Positions 8,094 through 16,750 of a stretch of DNA of 64,000 nucleotides are shown piece after piece. Under the pieces are notes generated by a model. It worked only from the letters and a program-made list of their open reading frames with translations, searched no databases and had not been told where the DNA came from. How positions within the stretch are numbered: position 1 is the first letter of the stretch; every line of letters starts with the position of its first letter. Origin of the DNA: Pseudomonas guariconensis (lineage in GTDB: Bacteria > Pseudomonadota > Gammaproteobacteria > Pseudomonadales > Pseudomonadaceae); contig NZ_FMYX01000018.1 in assembly GCF_900102675.1 (NCBI RefSeq), positions 1-64,000 of the forward strand, in the 5' to 3' direction. The position numbers were made by a program, and so were the translations under genes.

Positions 8094-8486
8094 ATGAGTA
8101 TGCAGGACCCGTTAGCGGACATGCTAACTCGCATCCGTAATGCCCAGATGGCTGAAAAGTCCGTCGTAAGCATGCCTTCCTCCACCCTGAAGGTCGCGGT
8201 TGCCAAAGTTCTGAAGGACGAAGGTTACATCGCTGGCTACCAGGTAACTGGTGAGGCCAAGCCTTCCCTGTCGATCGAACTGAAGTACTTCGAAGGCCGT
8301 CCGGTCATCGAGGAACTGAAGCGCTCCAGCCGTCCAGGCCTGCGCCAGTACAAGTCCGTCGCAGACCTGCCGAAAGTACGTGGCGGCCTGGGCGTGTCTA
8401 TCGTCTCCACCAACAAAGGTGTGATGACTGATCGCGCTGCGCGCGCTGCCGGTGTCGGCGGCGAAGTTCTGTGCACAGTGTTCTAA
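8094..8486 (+). CDS. rpsH: 30S ribosomal protein S8
   Basis: S8 (130 aa) is a primary binder of the central domain of 16S rRNA and the spc-operon repressor in E. coli. MSMQDPLADMLTRIRNAQ is the standard start and is preceded by CAGGAG. The C-terminal GGLGVSIVSTNKGVMTDRAAR and GGEVLCTVF are conserved. It is the first gene after the 210-base gap with its own predicted promoter. Confidence 0.98.
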   Translation: MSMQDPLADMLTRIRNAQMAEKSVVSMPSSTLKVAVAKVLKDEGYIAGYQVTGEAKPSLSIELKYFEGRPVIEELKRSSRPGLRQYKSVADLPKVRGGLGVSIVSTNKGVMTDRAARAAGVGGEVLCTVF

Positions 8487-8498
8487 GGGGAGATAGGC

Positions 8499-9032
8499 AT
8501 GTCTCGCGTCGCTAAGAACCCCGTTAAGCTGCCAGCTGGCGTCGAAGTCAAATTCGCCGGCCAACAGCTTTCGGTTAAGGGTGCCAAAGGCACTCTCGAA
8601 CTGAACGTTCACTCGTCTGTTGAAGTTACCGAAGAGTCTGGTGAGCTGCGTTTCGCCGCTCGCAACGGTGACCAGCAAGCCCGCGCCATGGCCGGTACCA
8701 CCCGTGCTCTGGTCAACAACATGGTTCAGGGCGTAAGCCAAGGCTTCGAGCGTAAGCTCCAGCTGATCGGTGTTGGTTACAAAGCACAGGCCAAGGGCTC
8801 CGTCCTGAACCTGGCTCTGGGCTTCTCGCACCCAGTGGACTACGAACTGCCAGCCGGCATCACCGCTGAAACTCCCAGCCAGACCGACATCCTGATCAAG
8901 GGTATCGACAAGCAGCTGGTTGGTCAGGTGGCCGCTGAAATCCGCGACTTCCGTCCGCCAGAGCCTTACAAAGGCAAGGGTGTGCGTTACGCGGACGAAG
9001 TAGTCCGTCGTAAAGAAGCCAAGAAGAAGTAG
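8499..9032 (+). CDS. rplF: 50S ribosomal protein L6
   Basis: L6 (177 aa) has two related alpha/beta domains and lies near the factor-binding site. MSRVAKNPVKLPAGVEVKFAG and the C-terminal PPEPYKGKGVRYADEVVRRKEAKKK, which contacts rRNA, are present. Ribosome site AAGGGGAG precedes the start. It lies 12 bases after rpsH. Confidence 0.98.
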   Translation: MSRVAKNPVKLPAGVEVKFAGQQLSVKGAKGTLELNVHSSVEVTEESGELRFAARNGDQQARAMAGTTRALVNNMVQGVSQGFERKLQLIGVGYKAQAKGSVLNLALGFSHPVDYELPAGITAETPSQTDILIKGIDKQLVGQVAAEIRDFRPPEPYKGKGVRYADEVVRRKEAKKK

Positions 9033-9042
9033 GGCCTAGCAA

Positions 9043-9393
9043 ATGACCGACAAAAAAGTTACTCGACTGCGTCGCGCTCGCAAAGCACGCCTGAAAATGC
9101 ACGAGCTCGAAGCCGTGCGTCTCTGCGTGTTCCGCTCCTCGCAGCACATCTACGCCCAGGTCATTTCGGCCGACGGCAGCAAGGTTCTGGCAAGCGCCTC
9201 TACCTTGGACAAAGAACTGCGTGATGGCGCCACCGGCAACATCGACGCGGCCACTAAGGTTGGCAAGCTGGTAGCTGAGCGCGCGAAAGCCGCCGGCGTC
9301 TCTCAAGTTGCTTTCGACCGTTCTGGCTTCAAGTACCACGGCCGCGTCAAGGCGCTGGCTGATGCTGCTCGTGAAGGCGGGCTGGAGTTCTAA
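9043..9393 (+). CDS. rplR: 50S ribosomal protein L18
   Basis: L18 (116 aa) binds 5S rRNA with L5. The basic N-terminal tail (TDKKVTRLRRARKARLKM) and the conserved RLCVFRSSQHIYAQVI and FDRSGFKYHGRVKALADAAREGGLEF blocks are present. rpsE follows after three bases. Confidence 0.98.
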   Translation: MTDKKVTRLRRARKARLKMHELEAVRLCVFRSSQHIYAQVISADGSKVLASASTLDKELRDGATGNIDAATKVGKLVAERAKAAGVSQVAFDRSGFKYHGRVKALADAAREGGLEF

Positions 9394-9396
9394 GTT

Positions 9397-9897
9397 ATGG
9401 CAAATAACGACCAAAAGCGCGACGAAGGCTACATCGAGAAGCTGGTTCAAGTTAACCGCGTTGCAAAAACCGTCAAAGGCGGCCGTATCTTCACCTTCAC
9501 CGCGCTGACCGTGGTAGGTGATGGCAAGGGCCGTGTCGGCTTCGGCCGTGGCAAGTCGCGCGAAGTACCTGCTGCGATTCAGAAAGCCATGGAAGCTGCC
9601 CGTCGCAACATGATCCAGGTTGACCTGAAGGGCACTACCCTGCAGTACGCCACCAAGGCCGCCCACGGCGCCTCGAAGGTTTACATGCAGCCTGCCTCGG
9701 AAGGTACCGGTATCATCGCCGGCGGCGCAATGCGTGCTGTCCTGGAAGTTGCTGGTGTCCAGAACGTTCTGGCCAAGTGCTACGGTTCGACCAACCCAGT
9801 GAACGTGGTTTACGCCACCTTCAAGGGTCTGAAAGCCATGCAATCTCCTGAGTCCATTGCTGCCAAGCGCGGCAAGAGCGTTGAGGAGATCATCTGA
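9397..9897 (+). CDS. rpsE: 30S ribosomal protein S5
   Basis: S5 (166 aa) lines the mRNA entry channel and affects decoding accuracy. The double-stranded-RNA-binding fold is followed by the loop KAMEAARRNM and the C-terminal domain. No change is visible in the loop VNRVAKTVKGGRIFTF, where spectinomycin resistance arises in other species. It starts three bases after the rplR stop; rpmD follows after two bases. Confidence 0.98.
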   Translation: MANNDQKRDEGYIEKLVQVNRVAKTVKGGRIFTFTALTVVGDGKGRVGFGRGKSREVPAAIQKAMEAARRNMIQVDLKGTTLQYATKAAHGASKVYMQPASEGTGIIAGGAMRAVLEVAGVQNVLAKCYGSTNPVNVVYATFKGLKAMQSPESIAAKRGKSVEEII

Positions 9898-9899
9898 TC

Positions 9900-10076
9900 A
9901 TGGCAACCGTAAAAGTAACGCTGATCAAAAGCACCGCCGGCCGCCTGCCTAACCACAAACTGTGCGTTAAGGGTCTGGGTCTGCGTCGCATCGGTCACAC
10001 TGTAGAAGTCCAAGACACTCCCGAAAACCGCGGGATGATCAACAAGGCTTACTACATGCTGCGCGTCGAGGGTTAA
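9900..10076 (+). CDS. rpmD: 50S ribosomal protein L30
   Basis: L30 (58 aa) is a small large-subunit protein that many bacteria keep as the shortest gene of this operon. The translation MATVKVTLIKSTAGRLPNHK... ends in ...MINKAYYMLRVEG, the family's usual boundaries. The gene starts two bases after the rpsE stop, and rplO starts three bases after its own stop. Confidence 0.96.
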   Translation: MATVKVTLIKSTAGRLPNHKLCVKGLGLRRIGHTVEVQDTPENRGMINKAYYMLRVEG

Positions 10077-10079
10077 TCG

Positions 10080-10514
10080 ATGAAACTCAATGATCTGAGT
10101 CCAGCGCCGGGTTCCCGTCGCGAGAAGCATCGTCCGGGTCGTGGTATCGGTAGCGGTTTGGGCAAGACCGGTGGCCGCGGCCACAAAGGTCAAACCTCCC
10201 GTTCCGGTGGTTCGATCGCTCCGGGCTTCGAAGGCGGTCAACAGCCGCTGCACCGTCGTCTGCCGAAGTTCGGCTTCGTTTCCCTGAAAGCTATGGATCG
10301 CGCTGAAGTGCGTCTGTCCGAGCTGGCCAAGGTGGAAGGCGACGTGATTTCCGTGCAATCCCTGAAGGATGCCAACGTGATCGGCCAGAACGTACAGCGT
10401 GTGAAAATCATGCTGTCGGGCGAAGTCACTCGCGCAGTCACCATCAAGGGTATCGCAGCCACCAAGGGTGCGCGTGCGGCTATCGAAGCAGCTGGCGGCA
10501 AGTTCGAGGAATAA
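10080..10514 (+). CDS. rplO: 50S ribosomal protein L15
   Basis: L15 (144 aa) is a late-assembly protein with a long glycine- and arginine-rich N-terminal extension (GSRREKHRPGRGIGSGLGKT followed by GGRGHKG). The globular C-terminal domain ends GARAAIEAAGGKFEE. The ribosome site (GAGGG) lies in the end of rpmD. secY follows with no gap. Confidence 0.98.
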   Translation: MKLNDLSPAPGSRREKHRPGRGIGSGLGKTGGRGHKGQTSRSGGSIAPGFEGGQQPLHRRLPKFGFVSLKAMDRAEVRLSELAKVEGDVISVQSLKDANVIGQNVQRVKIMLSGEVTRAVTIKGIAATKGARAAIEAAGGKFEE

Positions 10515-11846
10515 ATGGCTAAGCAAGGTGCTCTCTCTTCGCTCGGTAAGGGCGGGATGTCGGAACTCTGGGCTCGTCTGCGCTTTCTGTTCATGGCGAT
10601 CATCGTCTATCGAATTGGCGCGCATATCCCGGTGCCTGGCATCAATCCGGACCGTCTGGCGGATCTGTTTCGGCAGAATGAGGGGACCATTCTTAGCTTG
10701 TTCAACATGTTTTCCGGTGGTGCGCTGGAGCGCATGAGCATCTTTGCACTGGGGATCATGCCGTACATTTCGGCATCGATCATCATGCAGCTCATGACCG
10801 CGGTCAGCCCACAACTGGAGCAGTTGAAGAAGGAAGGTGAAGCTGGCCGTCGCAAGATCAGCCAGTACACCCGCTACGGCACCGTTATCCTGGCACTGGT
10901 TCAAGCCATTGGCATGTCCATCGGCTTGGCCAACCAGGGCGTGGCGTTTTCTGCAGGCCTGAGCTTCTATGTTGTCGCCGTTGCCACCTTCGTGGCCGGC
11001 GCGATGTTCATGATGTGGCTGGGCGAGCAGATCACCGAGCGCGGTGTGGGCAACGGTATCTCGATGTTGATCTTCGCAGGTATCGTTGCCGGTCTTCCGA
11101 GAGCAATCGGGCAGTCTTTCGAGTCTGCGCGTACAGGCGATATCAACATCTTCGCCCTGGTCGCTATCGGTTTGCTGGCAGTAGCGATTATCGGCTTCGT
11201 GGTGTTCATTGAGCGTGGTCAGCGTCGTATCGCCGTTCACTACGCCAAGCGTCAGCAGGGCCGTAAGGTCTTTGCTGCGCAGACTAGCCACTTGCCGCTC
11301 AAGGTGAACATGGCGGGGGTTATCCCGGCTATTTTCGCCAGCAGCATTTTGCTGTTCCCGGCTTCGCTGGGTGCCTGGTTCGGTCAGTCCGAAGGTATGG
11401 GCTGGCTGCAAGACATCTCGCAGTCGATCGCTCCTGGTCAGCCGTTGAACATTCTGCTGTTTAGTGCAGGGATCATTTTCTTCTGCTTCTTCTACACAGC
11501 ATTGATGTTCAATCCGAAAGACGTAGCGGAAAACCTGAAGAAGTCCGGTGCCTTTATTCCGGGTATCCGTCCTGGTGAGCAGTCGGCGCGCTATATCGAT
11601 GGCGTTCTGACTCGTTTGACCATGTTCGGTGCTCTTTACATGATGGCCGTCTGCCTTCTGCCCCAGTTCCTGGTGGTGGCAGCAAACGTGCCGTTCTACC
11701 TTGGCGGGACCTCGTTGCTGATTGTGGTAGTGGTTGTGATGGACTTCATGTCCCAAGTACAATCGCACCTCGTTTCGCACCAGTACGAATCCCTGATGAA
11801 GAAAGCCAACCTGAAAGGCTACGGTGGCAGCGGCCTGCTGCGCTGA
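10515..11846 (+). CDS. secY: Preprotein translocase channel subunit SecY
   Basis: SecY (443 aa) is the protein-conducting channel of the inner membrane, working with SecE, SecG and SecA. Ten hydrophobic segments can be drawn, with the GGALERMSIFALGIMPYISASIIMQL region (TM2, plug) and the cytosolic loop ERGQRRIAVHYAKRQQGRK that contacts ribosome and SecA. The ATG follows directly on the rplO stop, with GAGGAA as ribosome site inside rplO, so translation is coupled. Confidence 0.98.
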   Translation: MAKQGALSSLGKGGMSELWARLRFLFMAIIVYRIGAHIPVPGINPDRLADLFRQNEGTILSLFNMFSGGALERMSIFALGIMPYISASIIMQLMTAVSPQLEQLKKEGEAGRRKISQYTRYGTVILALVQAIGMSIGLANQGVAFSAGLSFYVVAVATFVAGAMFMMWLGEQITERGVGNGISMLIFAGIVAGLPRAIGQSFESARTGDINIFALVAIGLLAVAIIGFVVFIERGQRRIAVHYAKRQQGRKVFAAQTSHLPLKVNMAGVIPAIFASSILLFPASLGAWFGQSEGMGWLQDISQSIAPGQPLNILLFSAGIIFFCFFYTALMFNPKDVAENLKKSGAFIPGIRPGEQSARYIDGVLTRLTMFGALYMMAVCLLPQFLVVAANVPFYLGGTSLLIVVVVVMDFMSQVQSHLVSHQYESLMKKANLKGYGGSGLLR

Positions 11847-11874
11847 TAGTCCCCTAAGGTTCGAGGAGTCGGTA

Positions 11875-11991
11875 ATGAAAGTTCGTGCATCGGTGAAAAA
11901 GCTGTGCCGCAACTGCAAGATCATTCGTCGCGAAGGTATCGTGCGCGTGATCTGCAGCGCGGAACCGCGTCACAAGCAGCGCCAAGGCTGA
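11875..11991 (+). CDS. rpmJ: 50S ribosomal protein L36, zinc-binding type
   Basis: L36 (38 aa) is the last spc-operon gene. The protein reads MKVRASVKKLCRNCKIIRRE and ends PRHKQRQG. The CRNC pair, a third cysteine (VICSAE) and a histidine (PRHK) make this the zinc-ribbon form, the type that bacteria often replace with a zinc-free paralogue when zinc is short. It lies 28 bases after secY behind GAGGAG. Confidence 0.97.
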   Translation: MKVRASVKKLCRNCKIIRREGIVRVICSAEPRHKQRQG

Positions 11992-12008
11992 GTGTGATCC
12001 GCGCTTCA

Positions 12009-12036
12009 AACCCAGCAGCTAGTGTGCTGCTGGGTT
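12009..12036 (+). terminator. Inverted repeat between spc and alpha operons
   Basis: AACCCAGCAGC (12009-12019) is the exact complement of GCTGCTGGGTT (12026-12036) across a six-base loop. Only a weak T-rich tail follows (GATTATTCGTTT), so it is probably a partial terminator or processing site. It ends inside the next -35 box. Confidence 0.65.
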
Positions 12037-12063
12037 GATTATTCGTTTCTACAGCGATATTAT
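12035..12063 (+). promoter_or_regulatory. Sigma70-type promoter of the alpha operon
   Basis: TTGATT (12035-12040) is followed by a 17-base spacer and TATTAT (12058-12063). Expected start is near 12070, giving a leader of about 53 bases before rpsM. Confidence 0.75.
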
Positions 12064-12122
12064 CTCGCGCCCTATTTCTTGGCTTCCGGGGCGTAGGTAG
12101 CTGTCAATTGGAGTCCCACTGA

Positions 12123-12479
12123 ATGGCCCGTATTGCAGGCGTCAACATTCCAGATAACAAGCACACTGTTATCTCGCTGACCTACATCTATGGTGTCGGT
12201 CGCACAACTGCACAGAAGATCTGTGCAGACGCTGGTGTAAATCCAGCCGCTAAGATCAAGGATCTGAGCGACGAGCAAATCGAAACCCTGCGTGGCGAAG
12301 TCGCGAAGTTCACCACCGAAGGTGACCTGCGCCGTGACATCAACATGAAGATCAAGCGCTTGATGGACCTGGGTTGCTACCGCGGCCTGCGTCATCGTAA
12401 AGGTCTGCCGGTTCGCGGTCAGCGCACCAAGACCAACGCACGCACCCGTAAGGGCCCGCGTAAGCCGATCCGCAAGTAA
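12123..12479 (+). CDS. rpsM: 30S ribosomal protein S13
   Basis: S13 (118 aa) sits in the small-subunit head, touching P-site tRNA through its basic C-terminal tail ([16 protein letters not shown]) and bridging to L5. [31 protein letters not shown] is the normal start with GGAG upstream. It is the first gene of the alpha operon rpsM-rpsK-rpsD-rpoA-rplQ. Confidence 0.98.
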
Positions 12480-12497
12480 TCGCCCAGGAATATAGAC

Positions 12498-12887
12498 ATG
12501 GCAAAACCTGCTGCTCGTCCTCGTAAGAAAGTCAAAAAGACAGTGGTTGATGGCATCGCCCACATCCATGCGTCTTTCAACAACACCATCGTGACCATCA
12601 CCGACCGTCAGGGCAACGCACTGTCCTGGGCTACTTCCGGTGGTTCGGGTTTCCGTGGTTCGCGCAAATCCACCCCGTTCGCAGCCCAGATCGCTGCTGA
12701 GCGTGCTGGTCAAGCTGCGCTGGAATATGGCCTGAAGAACCTCGACGTCAACGTCAAGGGTCCAGGTCCAGGTCGTGAGTCCGCCGTTCGTGCACTGAAC
12801 AGCTGCGGCTACAAGATCGCCAGCATCACCGACGTGACGCCAATCCCGCACAACGGGTGCCGTCCGCCGAAGAAGCGTCGCGTGTAA
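12498..12887 (+). CDS. rpsK: 30S ribosomal protein S11
   Basis: S11 (129 aa) forms part of the platform near the E-site mRNA. The blocks [36 protein letters not shown] and [18 protein letters not shown] are typical; the HNGC near the C-terminus is where isoaspartate occurs in the enteric protein. It is 18 bases after rpsM and 15 bases before rpsD. Confidence 0.98.
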
Positions 12888-12902
12888 TCAGGAGACAGAT
12901 AA

Positions 12903-13523
12903 ATGGCACGTTACATTGGTCCAAAATGCAAACTGTCTCGTCGTGAAGGCACCGACCTGTTCCTGAAGAGCGGCGTTCGCGCTCTGGAATCGAAGTGCAA
13001 CATCGAAGCAGCCCCAGGTATCCACGGTCAGCGCCGTGGCCGTCAGTCCGACTACGGTACCCAGCTGCGCGAGAAGCAAAAAGTTCGTCGTATCTACGGT
13101 GTACTGGAGCGTCAGTTCCGCGGTTACTACCAGACTGCTGCCTCGAAAAAAGGCGCTACCGGTGAAAACCTGCTGCAACTGCTCGAGTGCCGTCTGGACA
13201 ACGTTGTCTACCGTATGGGCTTCGGTTCCACTCGTTCGGAATCGCGTCAGCTGGTTTCGCACAAGGCAATCAGCGTCAACGGCAAGACCGTAAACATTCC
13301 ATCCTACCAAGTTCGTCCGGGTGACGTGGTCGCGGTTCGCGAGAAGTCGCAGAACCAGCTGCGCATTGTTCAAGCCCTTGAACTGTGCGCCCAGCGTGGC
13401 CGCGTTGAGTGGGTTGACGTGGATGCTGCCAAGAAGTCGGGCGTTTTCAAGAACGTTCCTGCTCGCAGCGACCTGTCCGCCGACATCAACGAAAACCTGA
13501 TTGTCGAGCTCTACTCCAAGTAA
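12903..13523 (+). CDS. rpsD: 30S ribosomal protein S4
   Basis: S4 (206 aa) nucleates assembly of the 5' domain of 16S rRNA and is the alpha-operon repressor in E. coli. The N-terminal arm lacks a CxxC zinc cluster, as in other gamma-proteobacteria. The S4 RNA-binding domain spans about residues 94-155 (CRLDNVVYRMGFGSTRSESR followed by QLVSHKAISVNGK). Start follows CAGGAGAC. It is 22 bases from rpoA. Confidence 0.98.
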   Translation: MARYIGPKCKLSRREGTDLFLKSGVRALESKCNIEAAPGIHGQRRGRQSDYGTQLREKQKVRRIYGVLERQFRGYYQTAASKKGATGENLLQLLECRLDNVVYRMGFGSTRSESRQLVSHKAISVNGKTVNIPSYQVRPGDVVAVREKSQNQLRIVQALELCAQRGRVEWVDVDAAKKSGVFKNVPARSDLSADINENLIVELYSK

Positions 13524-13545
13524 GGGCTAGAAAATAGGTGCATCC

Positions 13546-14547
13546 ATGCAGATTTCGGTAAATGAGTTCCTGACACCCCGCCACATTGATGTGCAGGTTG
13601 TCAGTCCGACCCGCGCCAAGATCACGCTCGAGCCTCTCGAGCGTGGTTTCGGCCATACCCTGGGCAACGCGCTGCGCCGCATCCTGTTGTCCTCCATGCC
13701 TGGCTGTGCAGTAGTCGAGGCCGAGATCGATGGCGTACTCCACGAGTACTCCGCGATCGAAGGTGTACAGGAAGATGTCATTGAAATCCTGTTGAACCTC
13801 AAAGGCCTGGCTATCAAGCTGCACGGTCGTGACGAAGTTACGCTGACCTTGTCGAAAAAGGGTTCGGGGGTGGTTACCGCTGCCGATATTCAGCTGGATC
13901 ACGATGTCGAGATCGTCAATCCCGATCACGTAATCGCGAACCTGGCGTCCAACGGCGCCCTGAACATGAAGCTCACCGTAGCTCGTGGTCGCGGTTACGA
14001 GCCGGCCGACTCCCGTCAGACTGACGAAGACGAAAGCCGCAGCATCGGCCGTCTGCAGTTGGACGCTTCGTTCAGCCCGGTGCGTCGTATCGCCTATGTG
14101 GTCGAGAACGCCCGTGTTGAGCAGCGTACCAACCTGGACAAGCTGGTCATCGATCTGGAAACCAACGGCACCCTGGACCCTGAAGAGGCTATCCGCCGCG
14201 CCGCGACCATCCTGCAACAGCAGCTGGCCGCGTTCGTCGACCTCAAAGGTGACAGCGAGCCTGTTGTAGTCGAGCAGGAAGACGAGATCGATCCGATCCT
14301 GCTGCGTCCGGTTGACGATCTGGAACTGACCGTACGTTCGGCCAACTGCCTCAAGGCGGAGAACATCTACTACATCGGCGACCTGATTCAGCGTACCGAA
14401 GTAGAGCTGTTGAAGACTCCTAACCTGGGCAAGAAGTCCCTGACTGAAATCAAGGACGTCCTGGCCTCTCGTGGTCTGTCTCTCGGCATGCGCCTCGACA
14501 ACTGGCCGCCTGCAAGTCTTAAGAAAGACGACAAGGCGACCGCCTGA
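13546..14547 (+). CDS. rpoA: RNA polymerase subunit alpha
   Basis: The alpha subunit (333 aa) dimerises through its N-terminal domain (residues about 1-230) to start polymerase assembly. The C-terminal domain (about 250-320, with [22 protein letters not shown] and [14 protein letters not shown]) contacts UP elements and activators such as ANR or OxyR. A flexible acidic linker ([13 protein letters not shown]) joins them. Length is normal, with no truncation. Confidence 0.99.
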
Positions 14548-14589
14548 TCGTCGTAATCACCGAACGTAGTGTTTGGTAAGGAATGAATC

Positions 14590-14976
14590 ATGCGTCATCG
14601 TAAAAGTGGACGTCACCTGAGCCGTACCAGCTCTCACCGCAAGGCTATGTTCCAGAACATGGCAGTGTCGTTGATCGAGCACGAGCTGATCAAAACCACC
14701 CTGCCGAAAGCCAAGGAACTGCGCCGCGTTGCCGAGCCGCTGATCACCCTGGCCAAGGAAGACAGCGTCGCCAACCGCCGTCTGGCTTTCGACCGTACCC
14801 GTTCGAAAGCTGCCGTTGGCAAGCTGTTCAACGATCTGGGCAAGCGCTACGCCACCCGTCAGGGCGGCTACCTGCGTATCCTGAAGTGCGGTTTCCGCGC
14901 TGGCGACAACGCGCCTATGGCGTACGTCGAGCTGGTTGATCGTCCGGTCGGTGGTGCTGTAGAAGCCGCCGAGTAA
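14590..14976 (+). CDS. rplQ: 50S ribosomal protein L17
   Basis: L17 (128 aa) is the last gene of the alpha operon. MRHRKSGRHLSRTSSHRKAMFQNMA and the C-terminal ILKCGFRAGDNAPMAYVELVDRP are typical. It follows rpoA by 42 bases behind GTAAGGAATG. A clean terminator follows 19 bases after the stop. Confidence 0.98.
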   Translation: MRHRKSGRHLSRTSSHRKAMFQNMAVSLIEHELIKTTLPKAKELRRVAEPLITLAKEDSVANRRLAFDRTRSKAAVGKLFNDLGKRYATRQGGYLRILKCGFRAGDNAPMAYVELVDRPVGGAVEAAE

Positions 14977-14995
14977 GACGTCAGTCTGCTACAAG

Positions 14996-15021
14996 AAACC
15001 GGGCCTAGTGCCCGGTTTTTT
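14996..15021 (+). terminator. Terminator of the alpha operon
   Basis: AAACCGGGC pairs with GCCCGGTTT around CTAGT, and the T-run follows directly. It closes the long ribosomal protein block before katA. Confidence 0.92.
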
Positions 15022-15046
15022 GTGCTTGCACGGATTATCAATTTCT

Positions 15047-15062
15047 ATTGATGTGAATCAAT
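15047..15062. promoter_or_regulatory. Dyad in the katA upstream region
   Basis: ATTGAT (15047-15052) and ATCAAT (15057-15062) form a perfect dyad with a four-base centre, in an AT-rich patch 85 bases before katA. It resembles a regulator site. Comparison with the four-box OxyR pattern gave a poor match, so no regulator is assigned. Confidence 0.35.
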
Positions 15063-15146
15063 CAATGAATTAGTTCTTGTAACCAGGGTTGCCCATACTT
15101 GTCAGCACGCCGATCAGCGGCAGCTAAAAACTGATAAGGAGAGCCC

Positions 15147-16586
15147 ATGAGCAAGATTCTCACCACCGCCAGCGGTGCCCCAGTAGCAGACAACCAGAAT
15201 TCCCGTTCGGCCGGGCCGCGCGGCCCGCTGTTGCTCGATGATTTCCATCTGATCGAGAAACTCGCCCACTTCAACCGGGAGAACATCCCGGAACGCCGTG
15301 TACACGCCAAGGGCTCTGGCGCATACGGTACCTTCACTGTCACCCGCGATATCACCCAATACACCAGCGCCAAGCTATTCGAGCGTATCGGCAAGGAAAC
15401 AGAGACCTTCCTGCGTTTCTCCACCGTAGGCGGAGAGCGCGGCTCTGCAGACACCGAGCGTGATCCGCGTGGCTTTGCAGTGAAGTTCTATACCGAGGAA
15501 GGCAATTGGGACATCGTTGGCAACAACACACCTGTATTCTTCATTCGCGATCCGCTGAAATTCCCGGACTTCATCCATACCCAAAAGCGGCACCCGCAGT
15601 CCAATTTGAAGAATGCCCAAATGATGTGGGACTTCTGGTCTCATTCGCCGGAGGCGCTGCACCAGGTCACCATTCTGTTCTCTGATCGAGGCATTCCGGA
15701 TGGCTACCGCCACATGCACGGCTTTGGCAGTCATACCTACAGCCTGATCAACGCCAAGGGCGAGCGCACTTGGGTCAAGTGGCACTTCAAGACCCAGCAA
15801 GGCATCAAGAACCTGTCGCCCGTCGAGGCCGCCCGTTTGGCAGGTACAGACCCGGACTACGCTCAGCGTGACCTGTTCGAGGCCATCGAGCGTGGTGATT
15901 ACCCGCGCTGGACTGTATGCATTCAAGTGATGAGCGAGGCAGAGGCAGCAGCTCGGGAGGAAAACCCCTTTGATGTGACCAAGACTTGGTCGCAGAAGGA
16001 ATACCCGTTGATCGAAGTTGGTGTGTTGGAGCTCAACCGTAACCCGCTCAACTATTTCGCTGAAGTCGAGCAGGCCGCCTTTGGCCCGAGCAACATGGTC
16101 CCAGGTGTGGGCCTCTCGCCGGATCGGATGCTGCAAGGGCGCGTGTTCGCCTATGCCGATGCGCACCGCTATCGCGTTGGCACCAACCATCAGCAGCTGC
16201 CAGTCAATGCGCCGCGTTGCCCTGTGCACAGCTACCAGCGCGATGGCGCGATGGCCTTCGGTAACTATGGCAGTGCGCCGAACTACGAGCCCAACAGCTA
16301 CAGTGATGCGCCCAAACAGTCGTCGCGTCACGCCGAGCCGGCACTGGCCCTGCAGGGCGCCGCTGATCGCTATGATCACCGTGAAGACACGGACTACTAC
16401 AGTCACGCGGGTGCACTGTTCCGCTTGATGAGTGACGAGCAAAAGGCACTGCTCATCAGCAATATCGCCGGGGCGATGGCGGGGGTTAGCGATGATGTAG
16501 TGCAACGTCAGTTGCAGTACTTCTTCAAGGCGGATCCTGCCTATGGCGAGGGCGTTGCAAAGGCTCTGGGCGTCAATCTCGCCTAA
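15147..16586 (+). CDS. katA: Monofunctional haem catalase (small-subunit clade)
   Basis: KatA (479 aa) splits hydrogen peroxide to water and oxygen in the cytoplasm. The distal histidine lies in RRVHAKGSGAYG (about residue 53), the distal asparagine in DIVGNNTPVFFIRD, and the proximal haem tyrosine in RMLQGRVFAYADAHRYRVG. Length is typical of small-subunit clade 3 enzymes, without the C-terminal flavodoxin-like domain of large catalases. AAGGAG precedes the ATG. The ferritin-like gene next to it is the same pairing as katA-bfrA in P. aeruginosa, where the ferritin is reported to support catalase activity, presumably by iron supply. Confidence 0.97.
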   Translation: MSKILTTASGAPVADNQNSRSAGPRGPLLLDDFHLIEKLAHFNRENIPERRVHAKGSGAYGTFTVTRDITQYTSAKLFERIGKETETFLRFSTVGGERGSADTERDPRGFAVKFYTEEGNWDIVGNNTPVFFIRDPLKFPDFIHTQKRHPQSNLKNAQMMWDFWSHSPEALHQVTILFSDRGIPDGYRHMHGFGSHTYSLINAKGERTWVKWHFKTQQGIKNLSPVEAARLAGTDPDYAQRDLFEAIERGDYPRWTVCIQVMSEAEAAAREENPFDVTKTWSQKEYPLIEVGVLELNRNPLNYFAEVEQAAFGPSNMVPGVGLSPDRMLQGRVFAYADAHRYRVGTNHQQLPVNAPRCPVHSYQRDGAMAFGNYGSAPNYEPNSYSDAPKQSSRHAEPALALQGAADRYDHREDTDYYSHAGALFRLMSDEQKALLISNIAGAMAGVSDDVVQRQLQYFFKADPAYGEGVAKALGVNLA

Positions 16587-16604
16587 GTCGAAGTGATAAG
16601 AAGA

Positions 16605-16629
16605 ACCGCCCTCATTTGGGCGGTTTTTC
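16605..16629 (+). terminator. Terminator of katA
   Basis: AACCGCCC (16605-16612) pairs with GGGCGGTT (16619-16626) around TCATTT and runs into five T residues. katA and bfr are therefore likely separate transcripts. Confidence 0.9.
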
Positions 16630-16750
16630 AATGAATATCACTACTGTTTAACCGATTTTTTGCTTCTAATTGCGCCTTTGTCCGTGACCGTAGACAAATC
16701 CTGGTTCAAACTATGAGCCATAAGCCGTTTTCACAGGGAGAAGCAGGGCG

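Noticed and set aside
9810..11924. A 704-codon open frame antisense to rpsE, rpmD, rplO, secY and rpmJ
   Set aside because: It is a GC-bias shadow of strongly coded genes; it has no ribosome site or recognisable domain, and the sense genes are certain.
15031..15072. OxyR site upstream of katA
   Set aside because: Only one of four ATAG/CTAT boxes fits at seven-base spacing; recorded only as an unassigned dyad.
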